Notes: a model not told the origin generated them from the letters alone. 64,000 nucleotides of DNA from Calothrix sp. NIES-2098 (GCA_002368175.1 AP018172.1:6079001-6143000), one strand, 5' to 3'. Positions 6,799 to 15,922 are shown, numbered from the stretch's first letter. A program made the numbers and translations.

Positions 6799-9537
6799 AT
6801 GACTTCTGCTGCTGAACTGCCAGCTAGTTCTGGCTCATCTTTCACGTCACAATACGATCCCAGACATACTCCCCAAAGCGATCCCCTGAGAACTGCAACG
6901 GGCGTATATGTCACCGTGCACGGTCACTTTTACCAGCCACCAAGGGAAAATCCATATCTGGACGCGATTGAACGCCAACCGAGTGCTGCACCTTTCCACG
7001 ATTGGAACGAACGAATTCACTGGGAATGCTATCGGCCAAATGCCTTTGCTAGGGTGCTAAACGATCGGGGCGAAGTCATAGATATCGTGAATAATTACGA
7101 GTATATGAGCTTTAATATCGGGCCCACGCTGATGTCCTGGCTAGAACGCTACGATGTCGAGGTTTATCAGCGAATTTTAGAGGCAGATGTTAAGAGTTCC
7201 GAACGGTTGAACGGTCATGGTAATGCGATCGCGCAAGTATACAATCACATCATCATGCCCCTCGCCAACGATCGCGACAAATATACCCAAATTCGCTGGG
7301 GTAAAGAAGACTTCCGTTCCCGCTTTGGCCGCGATCCCGAAGGTATTTGGTTGGCGGAAACTGCTGTAGACTATGCCACTCTTCAAGCTTTGGTGTCTGA
7401 AGGAATTCGCTTTATTGTCCTCGCACCATCGCAAGCACAGCGTTGTCGTCTTCTCCCTACAAAAGACGATCCCCACCCTGAATGGCACGAAGTTGGCGGT
7501 AGTCAGATCGATCCCACTCGTCCTTATCGTTGCTATTTGAAGCCCGAACTCAGCATTGCATCTTCACCTTTGAATGCAATTCACCACAGCGATGCTAAAG
7601 GTGCATTGGATGATGCAGAATCTGTAGAAGGATTACCCTACATTGATATCTTCTTCTACGATGGGCCGATATCGCGGGATATGGGTTTTAGTGATGTTGT
7701 CTATAGTTCCAGTCACTTTGCGGGACGCATCGGTTCAGCAGTGCGCGGGGATCATCGTCCGGCGCAATTAATTTCTGTCGCCACTGATGGCGAAACCTTT
7801 GGACATCATAAGAAAGGAACTGAGAAAACTCTCGCCTACGCTTTTACCGGAGAGTTTCCCAATCACGGTTGGACAGTAACCAACTATGCACATTACCTGA
7901 GTTTAAACACTCCCACTTGGGAAGTAGAATTAAAGCCCATCACTGCTTGGAGTTGCGCCCACGGTGTCGATAGATGGCAAGATGACTGTGGTTGCGGTGG
8001 TGAAGGCGGTGTTTGGCATCAAAAATGGCGTCGTCCGCTGCGCAATGCTTTAAATTGGCTGCGGGATCAACTAATTGAAGTGTATGAAGAATACGGTAAG
8101 CAAATATTCCGCGATCCCTGGCTAGCAAGAGATGAATATATTCAAGTAATTCGCGATCGCTCTTCTAGCAATGTTAGTCGTTTTCTCACTCGCCATCAAA
8201 CCCACAAACTCACCGCCGCCGAACAAGTAGACGCTTTGCGTTTATTAGAAATGCAGCGTCATGCTTTGTTGATGTTTACCAGTTGTGGATGGTTTTTTGA
8301 AGAACTTTCCCGCCCGGAAGGGACGCAGATTCTCCGTTATGCTGCCCGTGCTTTAGAATTAGCTGGGGATGTAGCGGGCGTACAGTTAGAAAAAGGTTTC
8401 CTCAAACGCCTGGGTTTAGCCCCCAGTAACGTTGACCATTTCAAACACGGTTCGGAAGTGTATCGCCAACTAGTGTTGACTGCCCAGATTAGTTGTCAAC
8501 AAGTAGCTTCGCACTACGCCATTACTTCTCTGTTTGCCAACCATCAACCAGCACAGATCCGTAATTTTCTATCTGGACAAGATACTAATGGCAAACATCC
8601 CCATGTTTCCCAAAAACGAGTTTACTGCTACACCGCAAATGAATTAGATTACCAACTGCAACGTATGGGATCGCTAACTTTGGCGGTTGGCCATTTGCGG
8701 CTAGTGTCAGATATTACTTGGGAAAGCGAAGATTTAGTATTTGCAGTGCTGCATTTAGGCGGCTGGGATTTCCACTGCTGCATTCAACCATTTACCGGAA
8801 GACGCGACTACAGCCAAATCAAAGAAAAGCTGTTTGCTTCGCTGCAACAAGCGAGTGCGGCGCAAACCATCTTGATCATGACCCAGCTATTTGGCGAAGA
8901 AACCTTTAGCTTGCAAAATCTCTTTGCCGAAGAACGCCACCGGATTATGCGGCTGCTGAGTCAAGAAACACTGACACGTTTAGACCAGCTTTATACCCAA
9001 GCATATCGCGATAATTACGGCGTGATTGCCGCATTTCACCGCGATGAATTAGCTGTGCCGCGAGAATTGCAAGTAGCAGCCGAGATTGCCTTAGGATATC
9101 GCTGTCTGACAACATTGCGATCGCTTGAGCAAGATATCGCCGAACCGCAATTAACTCTCAATCACATCGTAGAATTAGAAGCGATCGCCAACGAAGCCAA
9201 GCATCTGCGCTGTCAGTTGGATGTTCCTGAAGGAAAGCAGATATTAGAACAGTTGATTACGCGGTTGCTTTGGCAATTGTTACACGATCCCAATAGCAGC
9301 TTAGATGCAGATATGCAATGCTTAGAACGGTTGATTGATGTGGGATATCAGCTAAACTTTGGTATTTCACTGCATCGATCCCAAGAACTGTACTTTAGCT
9401 GCTTGCACACGCAAATATTACCGCTGTGTATGTCTAGTATTAATAATGGGCGAGGTACTTATCAATGCGATCGCTTGCTCAAGCTAGGACAAAAGTTAGC
9501 TATTGATACGAGTGGCATTGTCAATCAGTTGCGCTAG
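6799..9537 (+). CDS. Glycoside hydrolase family 57 protein with C-terminal DUF3536
   Basis: A 912-residue cytoplasmic enzyme. GH57 signatures are present: VHGHFYQPPRENPYLD near residue 38 (motif 1), EGIWLAETAVD near 190 with a candidate catalytic Glu, and TDGETFGHHKKGTEKTL near 330. The second half is the DUF3536 region usually fused to this GH57 subgroup. GH57 enzymes are alpha-glucan hydrolases, branching enzymes or 4-alpha-glucanotransferases, so a role in glycogen turnover is likely; the exact reaction is not established for this subgroup. No signal peptide is seen. It stands alone, with HIP1 sites and codon use like its surroundings. Confidence 0.9.
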   Translation: MTSAAELPASSGSSFTSQYDPRHTPQSDPLRTATGVYVTVHGHFYQPPRENPYLDAIERQPSAAPFHDWNERIHWECYRPNAFARVLNDRGEVIDIVNNYEYMSFNIGPTLMSWLERYDVEVYQRILEADVKSSERLNGHGNAIAQVYNHIIMPLANDRDKYTQIRWGKEDFRSRFGRDPEGIWLAETAVDYATLQALVSEGIRFIVLAPSQAQRCRLLPTKDDPHPEWHEVGGSQIDPTRPYRCYLKPELSIASSPLNAIHHSDAKGALDDAESVEGLPYIDIFFYDGPISRDMGFSDVVYSSSHFAGRIGSAVRGDHRPAQLISVATDGETFGHHKKGTEKTLAYAFTGEFPNHGWTVTNYAHYLSLNTPTWEVELKPITAWSCAHGVDRWQDDCGCGGEGGVWHQKWRRPLRNALNWLRDQLIEVYEEYGKQIFRDPWLARDEYIQVIRDRSSSNVSRFLTRHQTHKLTAAEQVDALRLLEMQRHALLMFTSCGWFFEELSRPEGTQILRYAARALELAGDVAGVQLEKGFLKRLGLAPSNVDHFKHGSEVYRQLVLTAQISCQQVASHYAITSLFANHQPAQIRNFLSGQDTNGKHPHVSQKRVYCYTANELDYQLQRMGSLTLAVGHLRLVSDITWESEDLVFAVLHLGGWDFHCCIQPFTGRRDYSQIKEKLFASLQQASAAQTILIMTQLFGEETFSLQNLFAEERHRIMRLLSQETLTRLDQLYTQAYRDNYGVIAAFHRDELAVPRELQVAAEIALGYRCLTTLRSLEQDIAEPQLTLNHIVELEAIANEAKHLRCQLDVPEGKQILEQLITRLLWQLLHDPNSSLDADMQCLERLIDVGYQLNFGISLHRSQELYFSCLHTQILPLCMSSINNGRGTYQCDRLLKLGQKLAIDTSGIVNQLR

Positions 9538-9567
9538 TAGTTTATCGCGTTAATTTTGAGGGGGTTA

Positions 9568-9689
9568 AAGAACGAACCGCGAAGTCCGCGAAGTACACGA
9601 AGAAGGAAGAAAAAGAAGAGAGATTCAAAAGTTAGTCCTTTTCTTCTTTCCCTCTTCCTTCGCGCCCTTCGCGTCTTTGCGGTTCTTTA
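9568..9689. repeat. Inverted dispersed repeat of the CGCGAAG/CTTCGCG family
   Basis: AAGAACGAACCGCGAAG at the left and CTTCGCGTCTTTGCGGTTCTT at the right can pair as a long imperfect stem around a GAAGAAGGAAG/CTTCCTTC core. The same family recurs at 22099-22186, 23424-23592 and 40150-40312. It lies between the converging GH57 and NACHT genes and may terminate both. Confidence 0.8.
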
Positions 9690-9703
9690 TCTCTCAATTC
9701 TGA

Positions 9704-12700
9704 CTAACCCAAAGAAATTTCATAATAAGGTAACGGATTTTGCCCTACGCCCATTAGCCAACGTGCATCGGGTTTCCAAGCACCGTTGAGTTCTTCGCGG
9801 CGGCGGGTGTTGACTGTTAACTTATCGCCTTCAAACTTCAGCAGATTGTATTGCAGCGGATAACCGGGAACCCACTCGCGGACTGGTGCGCCAAATGTAC
9901 CCGCACAGATGCGATCGAGTTTGCGCCCGTTGGTGCTGAGGTCGTAACGGTATTGGCTGCTTTCGGCTTTGTGGATATGTCCGTGGAGAAAGAAGCGGAA
10001 CCCAGAGACGGCTAACTGTTCGATAAAGCCTTGGTCTTTGATGCTGTCATCGCCAGCACTGTCTAGGGGATGATGCCAAACAGCAATTTTAATGCAGTTT
10101 CTATATTCTTGATTGCGGCGAATTTCACTGAGGGCGTTGCTGAGTGCATTCATGTTAATGCTGGCACGGGATTTGTAATGATGATCCAATTGCCAAGCGG
10201 AGTTTAGCCCTAGTATCAGCAGGTTTTGGTTAGGGAAATAATCGAGGGTGTATTGCTGGTGATATTCCAGGGGATAGGATTTACCTTTGATGGCTTGGTA
10301 GAAGTTGCTGAAATTGGTAAAGCGCTGTTTGTATTTTTCTTCGTCTCGCACCCGAATTACACTTGCACTTTCTTGGATATATTCGCCTTCTTTGAGTTCT
10401 CCGTCATATTCATCACGGTCAATTAGTTGGTAAGCCTTTTTTGCGTGACCCCAATTCAGGTCATGATTACCGGGAACGATAATAATTTGATCGGGGTTGA
10501 GGGTGAATTCTTGGCGGAGGTGGGCGAGAAATTCTTCAGCGATTTGGTATTCTTCCGGGGTGCAGTAGTTGGCGATGTCGCCGGAGAGGATGAGGGTATC
10601 AAGGTGAGGAATGTTGAGTTCGTTTAGCAAATCGCTTGCTAGTTGGTTAGACCAAAGTTGGGCTTGATTGGGTGTGCTAAAGTGCAGGTCGGAGAGGTGG
10701 AGGATGTACATTAAGGAAGCTTTAATAAGCTGGGGTTTTGCCTTAGTAATTGGTTGAGTAAAAGAGTTGTAGTATTTACAGTTTTCTTGTGTTGCTTCAA
10801 GTGCTTGTAGAGCATGAACTAGCGTAGATCCATTATTTGCTGCTACAAATTTTTCATTTTTGAGCAGATTCATAAGCAGGGGTATCCCCACCTCTGATTT
10901 GATTTCTTTCAGGGCGGATGCCGCAAAATAATACACATTGAAGTCTTCATCTTCTAGCAATTTTAGTAATTGCGGAATCACCTGCTCTGATTGGATTCTT
11001 GCCAGAGCAGATGCCGCACTAGAACGTACATTAGAGTCTTTATCTTCTAGCAATTTTAGTAATTGCGGAATCACCTGCTCTGATTGGATTCCTCCCAGAG
11101 CAGATGCCGCACTAGAACGTACATTAGAGTCTTTATCTTCTAGCAATTTTAGTAATTGCGAAATCACCTGCTCTGATTGGATTCCTCCCAGAGCAGATGC
11201 CGCACTAGAACGTACATTAGAGTCTTTATCTTCTAGCAATTTTAGTAATTGCGGAATCACCTGCTCTGATTGGATTCCTCCCAGAGCAGATGCCGCACTA
11301 GAACGTACATTAGAGTCTTTATCTTCTAGCAATTTTAGTAATTGCGAAATCACCTGCTCTGATTGGATTCCTCCCAGAGCAGATGCCGCACTAGAACGTA
11401 CATTAGAGTCTTTATCTTCTAGCAATTTTAGTAATTGCGGAATCACCTGCTCTGATTTTATTCCTCCCAATGCAGATGCTGCACTAGAACGTACATTAGA
11501 GTCTTCATCTTTTAGTAATTTAATTAATCCCGGAATCGCCTGCTCTGATTTAATTTCGTTCAGGGCAAATGCGGCAGTTTTACGCACATCAGAGTCTTCA
11601 TCTTCGAGCAATTTAATTAATCCCGGAATCGCCTGCTCTGATTTTATTCCTCCTAGGACAAATGCTGCATTAAACTGCACCATAAATTTTTCACATTTTA
11701 GCAATTTAATTAATTCTGGAACGGCTATATCTGATTTGATGTTTCGCAACGCTAATGCTGCATTAACCTGCACATCAAGTTTTTCAGATCCTAGCATTTT
11801 AATTAATCCTAAAATTGCCACGTCTGATTCAATTTTTCCCAGGGCATACGCTGCATTAATTATTACATCAAAGTCTTCATTTTCTAGTAATTCAATTAAT
11901 TTTGAAATCGCCTGCTCTGATTTGATTTTTCCCAGGGCAGATGCGGAAATTTTACGCACATCAGAGTCTTCATCTTCTAGTAATTTAATTAATTCTGGAA
12001 TCGCCTGCTGTGATTTGATTTCTCCCAGGGCAGATGCGGAAATTTTACGCACATCAGAGTCTTCATCTTCTAGCAATTTAATTAATTCTGGAATCGCCTG
12101 CTGTGATTTGATTTCTCCCAGGGCAGATGCTGCGCTTCTACGCACATCATAGTTTTCATATTCTAGTAATTTAATTAATTCTGGAATTGCCTGCTCTGAT
12201 TTGATTCCTCCCAGGGCAGATGCCGCACTTCTACGCACATCATAGTTTTCATATTCTAGTAATTTAATTAAAAGATGATTTGCTTTTTCTGATTTCGTTA
12301 AACCTAACAGATGAATTTTAAATAACAGAGGAATTTCTAACTCAGCAACTAAATTAACTGTCTGCTGCTGGAACTCAGACTTAACTGCACCCGCTAACCT
12401 TGCCCCTAATTGCCAATCTACCTCTAAAGCTAACTTCACCACTCGTAACGCCTGCGCCTCATCATGCACCAATTCCAGCATCAATTTCAGGGGTTCTGTC
12501 CATTTCAAATAATTTAAATACTCTCGCTTGAGACAGTCATCGCTAAAGCTTGGTAACTGCGTGAGCAAACATTCGGCGGTGTAATATTCCTGAATTAGTT
12601 GGTGGCGAAATTCAATTTGCTCATTTGCACCAAGTTGAATTAAGTGATGGTTGAGTAAATCTTGCAGCCATTGTAAAGCTCTATCACGGGGTCGATCGAA

Positions 12701-13816
12701 TTTCTCAGCTTTCAAAAACTGGGTTAAAACTTCTTCTGCTTCTGACCTGGGTATGGCAACATTTAAGTCTGTCAGCTTATCCCCTTTGGTCATGTGGAAA
12801 GCTAGATGTTTTAATAACGAGAACCACCAGCGCCGGGACTCATCTGTAACTGGGATATCTTGGCGAAATTGACGCTCATAGCTTTGGGTAAACTGGCGAA
12901 ACACCAAACCCAAGTTAGGCGGTATGTCACCTGTGGCTTTAAATAAAGAACAGAGCATCATCAGCAGCAGTGGCGTTTCCCCAAACTCTCGCAACCTGTC
13001 GCCCAACTGCTGCAACATCTGCTCACCTTGTTCTGGGAGATAGGCGCGGACAAACTGCTGCATCTGTTCTGCTGTCAGGGGTTGCATTTCCAGCTTCTTG
13101 GTAATGCCCAAATCGCCCCCCACGCCTAAATCCCGCGTGGTGAATATCATCGGCGTGGTTTTTTGGTAGTCTTGCCGGAATTTATACAAGTCTTGTCGCG
13201 CTGCTTCTGAGGGCAATTCGTTGATACCATCGACTAACAGCAGTAAGTCGCCAGCAAATAGCAGTTGTTCTATGGTTGCAGTATCCAGCAGTAGGCGATG
13301 GCGCTTGCAGAAGTCTCGAATTAAATCCAGTATGGAAGTTTGGTAGTAGCGCAACTCTACCAACACAGGAATCCGTGAGTCCGCCAGGGAATGAATTCCC
13401 TGTCTCATAGCTGAAGTCCGTTGAAACGGACTGATAGTAGGAGATTCAGTCGTCTTGAGACGACTTTCGCTATTAGCCGGGAAATTCATTTCTCGGCGGG
13501 ATTGGGACTCCTCTAGCAATAAACGCGCTAAGGCTGTAGATTTCCCGGAACCTGGCCGCCCTACTAGTAATACGTGTTCTTTAGCATACTTCCGCAAGCC
13601 TGCCAGCACATCTAATCGCTCAGTTTGCTCCTGTGCTGCGTTGGGTTCTCCCTTAGCTGGCTTGACAGTCTCCACCATAAAATCCAGCAGTAAGAGCGAT
13701 CGCTCTTGTTCAACTCGCTGGTGTCCAATTACATCTGTTAGCGTGTAAGCATTCCAGCATTTTACGTATTTCTCATCATTGCAGAGCGATTCTAAATAGC
13801 CAGTCCAGTTGACCAT
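9704..13816 (-). CDS. NACHT NTPase / HEAT-repeat / metallophosphoesterase fusion (STAND-type)
   Basis: A 1370-residue multidomain protein. Residues 80-290 are a NACHT/STAND NTPase: Walker A GRPGSGKST at 86-94, Walker B LLLLVDGINELP at 191-202, and a sensor-like FTTRD near 225. Residues about 505-1010 are some 16 HEAT units of 31 residues (consensus SEQVIPQLLKLLEDKDSNVR then SSAASALGGIQ). Residues 1036-1330 are a calcineurin-like metallophosphoesterase with a full metal set: SDLH 1042-1045, SGD 1078-1080, GNHD 1116-1119, HHP 1248-1250 and GHIH 1279-1282. The plan is ATP-driven sensor, ligand-binding solenoid, then hydrolytic effector, matching antiphage or conflict STAND proteins, with the effector at the C-terminus. 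Residues about 106-145 are encoded by an inserted palindromic repeat. The phosphoesterase begins at an internal Met (1036), hinting at an old gene fusion. Target is unknown. Confidence 0.9.
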   Translation of the reverse strand: MVNWTGYLESLCNDEKYVKCWNAYTLTDVIGHQRVEQERSLLLLDFMVETVKPAKGEPNAAQEQTERLDVLAGLRKYAKEHVLLVGRPGSGKSTALARLLLEESQSRREMNFPANSESRLKTTESPTISPFQRTSAMRQGIHSLADSRIPVLVELRYYQTSILDLIRDFCKRHRLLLDTATIEQLLFAGDLLLLVDGINELPSEAARQDLYKFRQDYQKTTPMIFTTRDLGVGGDLGITKKLEMQPLTAEQMQQFVRAYLPEQGEQMLQQLGDRLREFGETPLLLMMLCSLFKATGDIPPNLGLVFRQFTQSYERQFRQDIPVTDESRRWWFSLLKHLAFHMTKGDKLTDLNVAIPRSEAEEVLTQFLKAEKFDRPRDRALQWLQDLLNHHLIQLGANEQIEFRHQLIQEYYTAECLLTQLPSFSDDCLKREYLNYLKWTEPLKLMLELVHDEAQALRVVKLALEVDWQLGARLAGAVKSEFQQQTVNLVAELEIPLLFKIHLLGLTKSEKANHLLIKLLEYENYDVRRSAASALGGIKSEQAIPELIKLLEYENYDVRRSAASALGEIKSQQAIPELIKLLEDEDSDVRKISASALGEIKSQQAIPELIKLLEDEDSDVRKISASALGKIKSEQAISKLIELLENEDFDVIINAAYALGKIESDVAILGLIKMLGSEKLDVQVNAALALRNIKSDIAVPELIKLLKCEKFMVQFNAAFVLGGIKSEQAIPGLIKLLEDEDSDVRKTAAFALNEIKSEQAIPGLIKLLKDEDSNVRSSAASALGGIKSEQVIPQLLKLLEDKDSNVRSSAASALGGIQSEQVISQLLKLLEDKDSNVRSSAASALGGIQSEQVIPQLLKLLEDKDSNVRSSAASALGGIQSEQVISQLLKLLEDKDSNVRSSAASALGGIQSEQVIPQLLKLLEDKDSNVRSSAASALARIQSEQVIPQLLKLLEDEDFNVYYFAASALKEIKSEVGIPLLMNLLKNEKFVAANNGSTLVHALQALEATQENCKYYNSFTQPITKAKPQLIKASLMYILHLSDLHFSTPNQAQLWSNQLASDLLNELNIPHLDTLILSGDIANYCTPEEYQIAEEFLAHLRQEFTLNPDQIIIVPGNHDLNWGHAKKAYQLIDRDEYDGELKEGEYIQESASVIRVRDEEKYKQRFTNFSNFYQAIKGKSYPLEYHQQYTLDYFPNQNLLILGLNSAWQLDHHYKSRASINMNALSNALSEIRRNQEYRNCIKIAVWHHPLDSAGDDSIKDQGFIEQLAVSGFRFFLHGHIHKAESSQYRYDLSTNGRKLDRICAGTFGAPVREWVPGYPLQYNLLKFEGDKLTVNTRRREELNGAWKPDARWLMGVGQNPLPYYEISLG
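10952..11500 (-). repeat. Near-identical 93-bp coding repeats (HEAT units)
   Basis: About six tandem 93-bp units (31 codons) in the NACHT-HEAT gene differ by only a few bases, while the flanking HEAT units at 11500-12270 are clearly diverged. This marks recent unit amplification or homogenisation in the C-terminal half of the solenoid. Two alternating forms (GCGGAATCAC and GCGAAATCAC on the plus strand, Pro/Ser in the protein) suggest duplication of a two-unit block. Confidence 0.92.
13381..13500. mobile_element. 120-bp palindromic repeat element inserted in frame in the NACHT domain
   Basis: The left end CCGCCAGGGAATGAATTCCC and the right end (reverse complement CCGCCGAGAAATGAATTTCC) are imperfect terminal inverted repeats. 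Inside are two perfect hairpins: AGTCCG/CGGACT (13415-13432) and AGTCGTC/GACGACT (13448-13465). 120 bp equals 40 codons, so the host frame stays open and the protein gains a hydrophilic loop between Walker A and Walker B. I recognise this as the kind of short palindromic, MITE-like repeat common between genes in Nostocales; a copy inside a coding domain is unusual. Confidence 0.8.
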
Positions 13817-14026
13817 AGGGCGTGAGAAAATGGGGAGCTTAGGTAGCGAGTCAGCAGTGCTGAATGCTGAGTTTCGAGGACAACTCAGCTTATTAGAAGT
13901 TTAACGTACCAGATTGTGATGTTGAGGTTGCTTGACGGCGTTTTACTGGAGGTGGCGTAAAATTGCGTTCAGGAGACAAAAAATACAAATTATAGGAGTT
14001 ATTGGTTGAGTCTCATACAATTTCCA

Positions 14027-14048
14027 GGGCACGGCAGTGCCGATGCCC
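14027..14048. repeat. GGGCACGGCA palindromic repeat (imperfect copy)
   Basis: GGGCACGGCA is followed by TGCCGATGCCC. It is the same small palindrome as the perfect copy at 27280-27300, with one inserted base. Such units are abundant between genes in cyanobacteria. Confidence 0.75.
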
Positions 14049-14200
14049 CTACGGGCGATGATAGAATTTTATACTGCATCTCATGGTGAGGCGCTATCTT
14101 CGATGAGTGAAGCAAGGGCGGAGAAAGTTTTTTGGTGAGACAGATATGCGATCGCATCCTTGCCCCTACAATTGCAGTATTTTTGTAATTGAATATCTCT

Positions 14201-14494
14201 AATGAGGCTTTTAGCTCCATTAACGAGGCTTTTAGCTCCATTAACGAGGCTTTTTACTTCATTAACGAGGCTTTTAGCTCCATTAACGAGGCTTTTAGCT
14301 CCATTAACGAGGCTTTTTACTCCGTTAATGAGGCTTTTAGCTCCATTAACGAGGCTTTTAACTCCATTAACGAGGCTTTTTACTCCGTTAATGAGGCTTT
14401 TAGCTCCATTAACGAGGCTTTTAGCTCCGTTAACGAGGCTTTTAGCTCCATTAACGAGGCTTTTAGCTCCGTCAGCGAGGCTTTTAGCTCCGTC
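14201..14494. repeat. 21-bp tandem repeat array, 14 units
   Basis: Fourteen 21-bp units of the form AAYGAGGCTTTTAGCTCCRTT run without gaps, and a decayed fifteenth follows. As in the array at 1467-1665 the period is 21 and the array sits just beyond the stop codon of a minus-strand gene (vapC, 18 bases away). Frames are open on both strands (INEAFSS and RLLAPLT forward, NGAKSLV reverse). The reverse frame could start at a TTG overlapping the vapC stop, but nothing apart from the repeat supports a product. Confidence 0.92.
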
Positions 14495-14511
14495 AATGAA
14501 ACTCTCAAGGT

Positions 14512-14910
14512 TCAAGGTTGAAAGCGAAGGTGTTGAAATACTCGCACTTGGGCAATTGTTTCAAAGTCGCGATCGTTGTGAATCAAAAGTAGATTATTTT
14601 CCAGTGCAGCTTGAGCGATGCAGCAATCAATTGGGCTGCGAACTGTCAGTCCTTGGCGGCGCAAGTCATAGTAAATGCGAGCAGCAGCCTGCCAGGAATT
14701 AGGTGTAAGTTCAATATAATCTTGTGTTTCTAGGTAAGTAGAGAGGAGAGTCCATTCTTGCTCGTTTAAACTCCCTTGAAGCAATTCCAGCTGAGTGAAT
14801 CGGGTGAGGAACACTTCACGATCGGCAATCAGAGTTTCAAGGTGTTGACGAACTTGACCGCTGCGATCTCGAAATACGCCAATCCAAACCGATGTATCAA
14901 TCAGCAGCAT
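14512..14910 (-). CDS. vapC: VapC-type PIN-domain toxin
   Basis: A 132-residue PIN-domain ribonuclease, toxin of a type II toxin-antitoxin pair that cleaves RNA when freed from its antitoxin. The acidic active-site residues appear in order: LLIDTSVW (Asp5), QLELLQG, SPIDCCIAQAA and HNDRDF. I start it at ATG 14910 rather than the longer frame at 15006, because MLLIDTS is the family N-terminus and overlaps the vapB stop region by 14 bases as expected for translational coupling. It lies downstream of vapB. Confidence 0.9.
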   Translation of the reverse strand: MLLIDTSVWIGVFRDRSGQVRQHLETLIADREVFLTRFTQLELLQGSLNEQEWTLLSTYLETQDYIELTPNSWQAAARIYYDLRRQGLTVRSPIDCCIAQAALENNLLLIHNDRDFETIAQVRVFQHLRFQP

Positions 14911-15109
14911 GACGAGTTTCGCGCAGTGCTTTATGGTCGAAGTCCGAAGCAAACTCAATTTGTCCAGCGAGATCGAGAAGATTCTTCTTGCGACGCGATC
15001 GCACAAATTCTTGCAGCGCTAGGCTAATTAGTTCTTCTTGGTTGGTAATCTGAGTAAGCTGTAAGGCTTCATCAAGAAGAGATTCGTCCAGATTGAGAGT
15101 AATTTGCAT
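14897..15109 (-). CDS. vapB: VapB-type antitoxin
   Basis: A 70-residue antitoxin. The N-terminal MQITLNLDESLLDEALQLT is a ribbon-helix-helix-like DNA-binding segment, and the C-terminal part (LAGQIEFASDFDHKALRETR) would wrap the PIN toxin. It precedes vapC with a 14-bp overlap. These antitoxins normally repress their own promoter together with the toxin. Confidence 0.85.
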   Translation of the reverse strand: MQITLNLDESLLDEALQLTQITNQEELISLALQEFVRSRRKKNLLDLAGQIEFASDFDHKALRETRHAAD

Positions 15110-15922
15110 AAGCTGACTATGGAAGAATTAGCTTCAAGCGCAATTGATCTTAAATCTATCGTATCTTTTCGAGAAACTCGATCTCACGTTTAACTAGCGC
15201 AGTATTGTACTTTATCTTAATTTCAGTGACTTCTCGTGTTTATGGTAGCTGGACTCGCGTTCTTAAGCGTACTGTCACGCTTAAACGTAAAGGCTAGTAG
15301 CTTTTTGTCAGACATCGCTCATAAAATTTGGAAGTAGAAGTAAGGCAGAGGAAATTCGGGAAGTTGTAATTGAACTGGCTGATAAAGGATGCAATGCGAT
15401 CGCTATTCATTGAAATATTCATTCCCCGCGTCCTCGCATTTCTATCTCACTGCGTCCTTATATATATTTCTATCTGCGATAATCAACTTGCCATCACACT
15501 ACTTAAGGTAGATTCAGCACTAATAATTGTTGAGACATTCCATTGAATTGAATAGAATTAATACAATATAACAAGATGCACAACGACTTCTAAAACTTAG
15601 GTCTTGAGACTGAACAAATTTCTCTATCAATTTGTATCAAGGTCTCAAAACGTAGATTGTTAATACCAGCATTTTTACTTACGTTAAATCCTAGCCTAAT
15701 AATATCGGCAAACGCCGTAAAATAGCGACCAAGCGGGCAAGATTATATCTACTCATGGCCAAGTTTTAACTAGGTAATAGTAGATTAGTTGTCAAAGTTT
15801 GTAGTCAGCAATTAAGCGCTGACTATACAATTACAGCTACTAATCGCATCAACTACACACAACAATCTCCAATTGCGTCTTGAGACATAAATTCTAAAAA
15901 AACGCATTTGGTAGGTACTGCA
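15110..15922. other. 800-bp intergenic region with a possible gene remnant
   Basis: No intact gene is seen. At about 15327-15413 a plus-strand frame reads AEEIREVVIELADKGCNAIA before its stop, which looks like the tail of a decayed coding sequence. At 15263-15287 TTAAGCGT and ACGCTTAA form a small hairpin. The rest is AT-rich and carries the vapB and lipase promoters. Confidence 0.4.

Noticed and set aside
10938..12152. 404-codon plus-strand frame with repeated SSSNFSNCGITCSDW units
   Set aside because: It is the antisense image of the HEAT repeats of the NACHT gene; a 93-bp period keeps it open. No start region or domain supports it.
10952..14494. CRISPR-like regular repeats
   Set aside because: The 93-bp units are coding and contiguous, and the 21-bp arrays have no spacers. 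No cas genes are present.
14081..14702. Three overlapping frames in the 21-bp array (NGAKSLV, INEAFSS and RLLAPLT heptads)
   Set aside because: A repeat unit of 21 bp without stops opens several frames at once. None has a ribosome site or non-repeat domain, so I keep it as a repeat.
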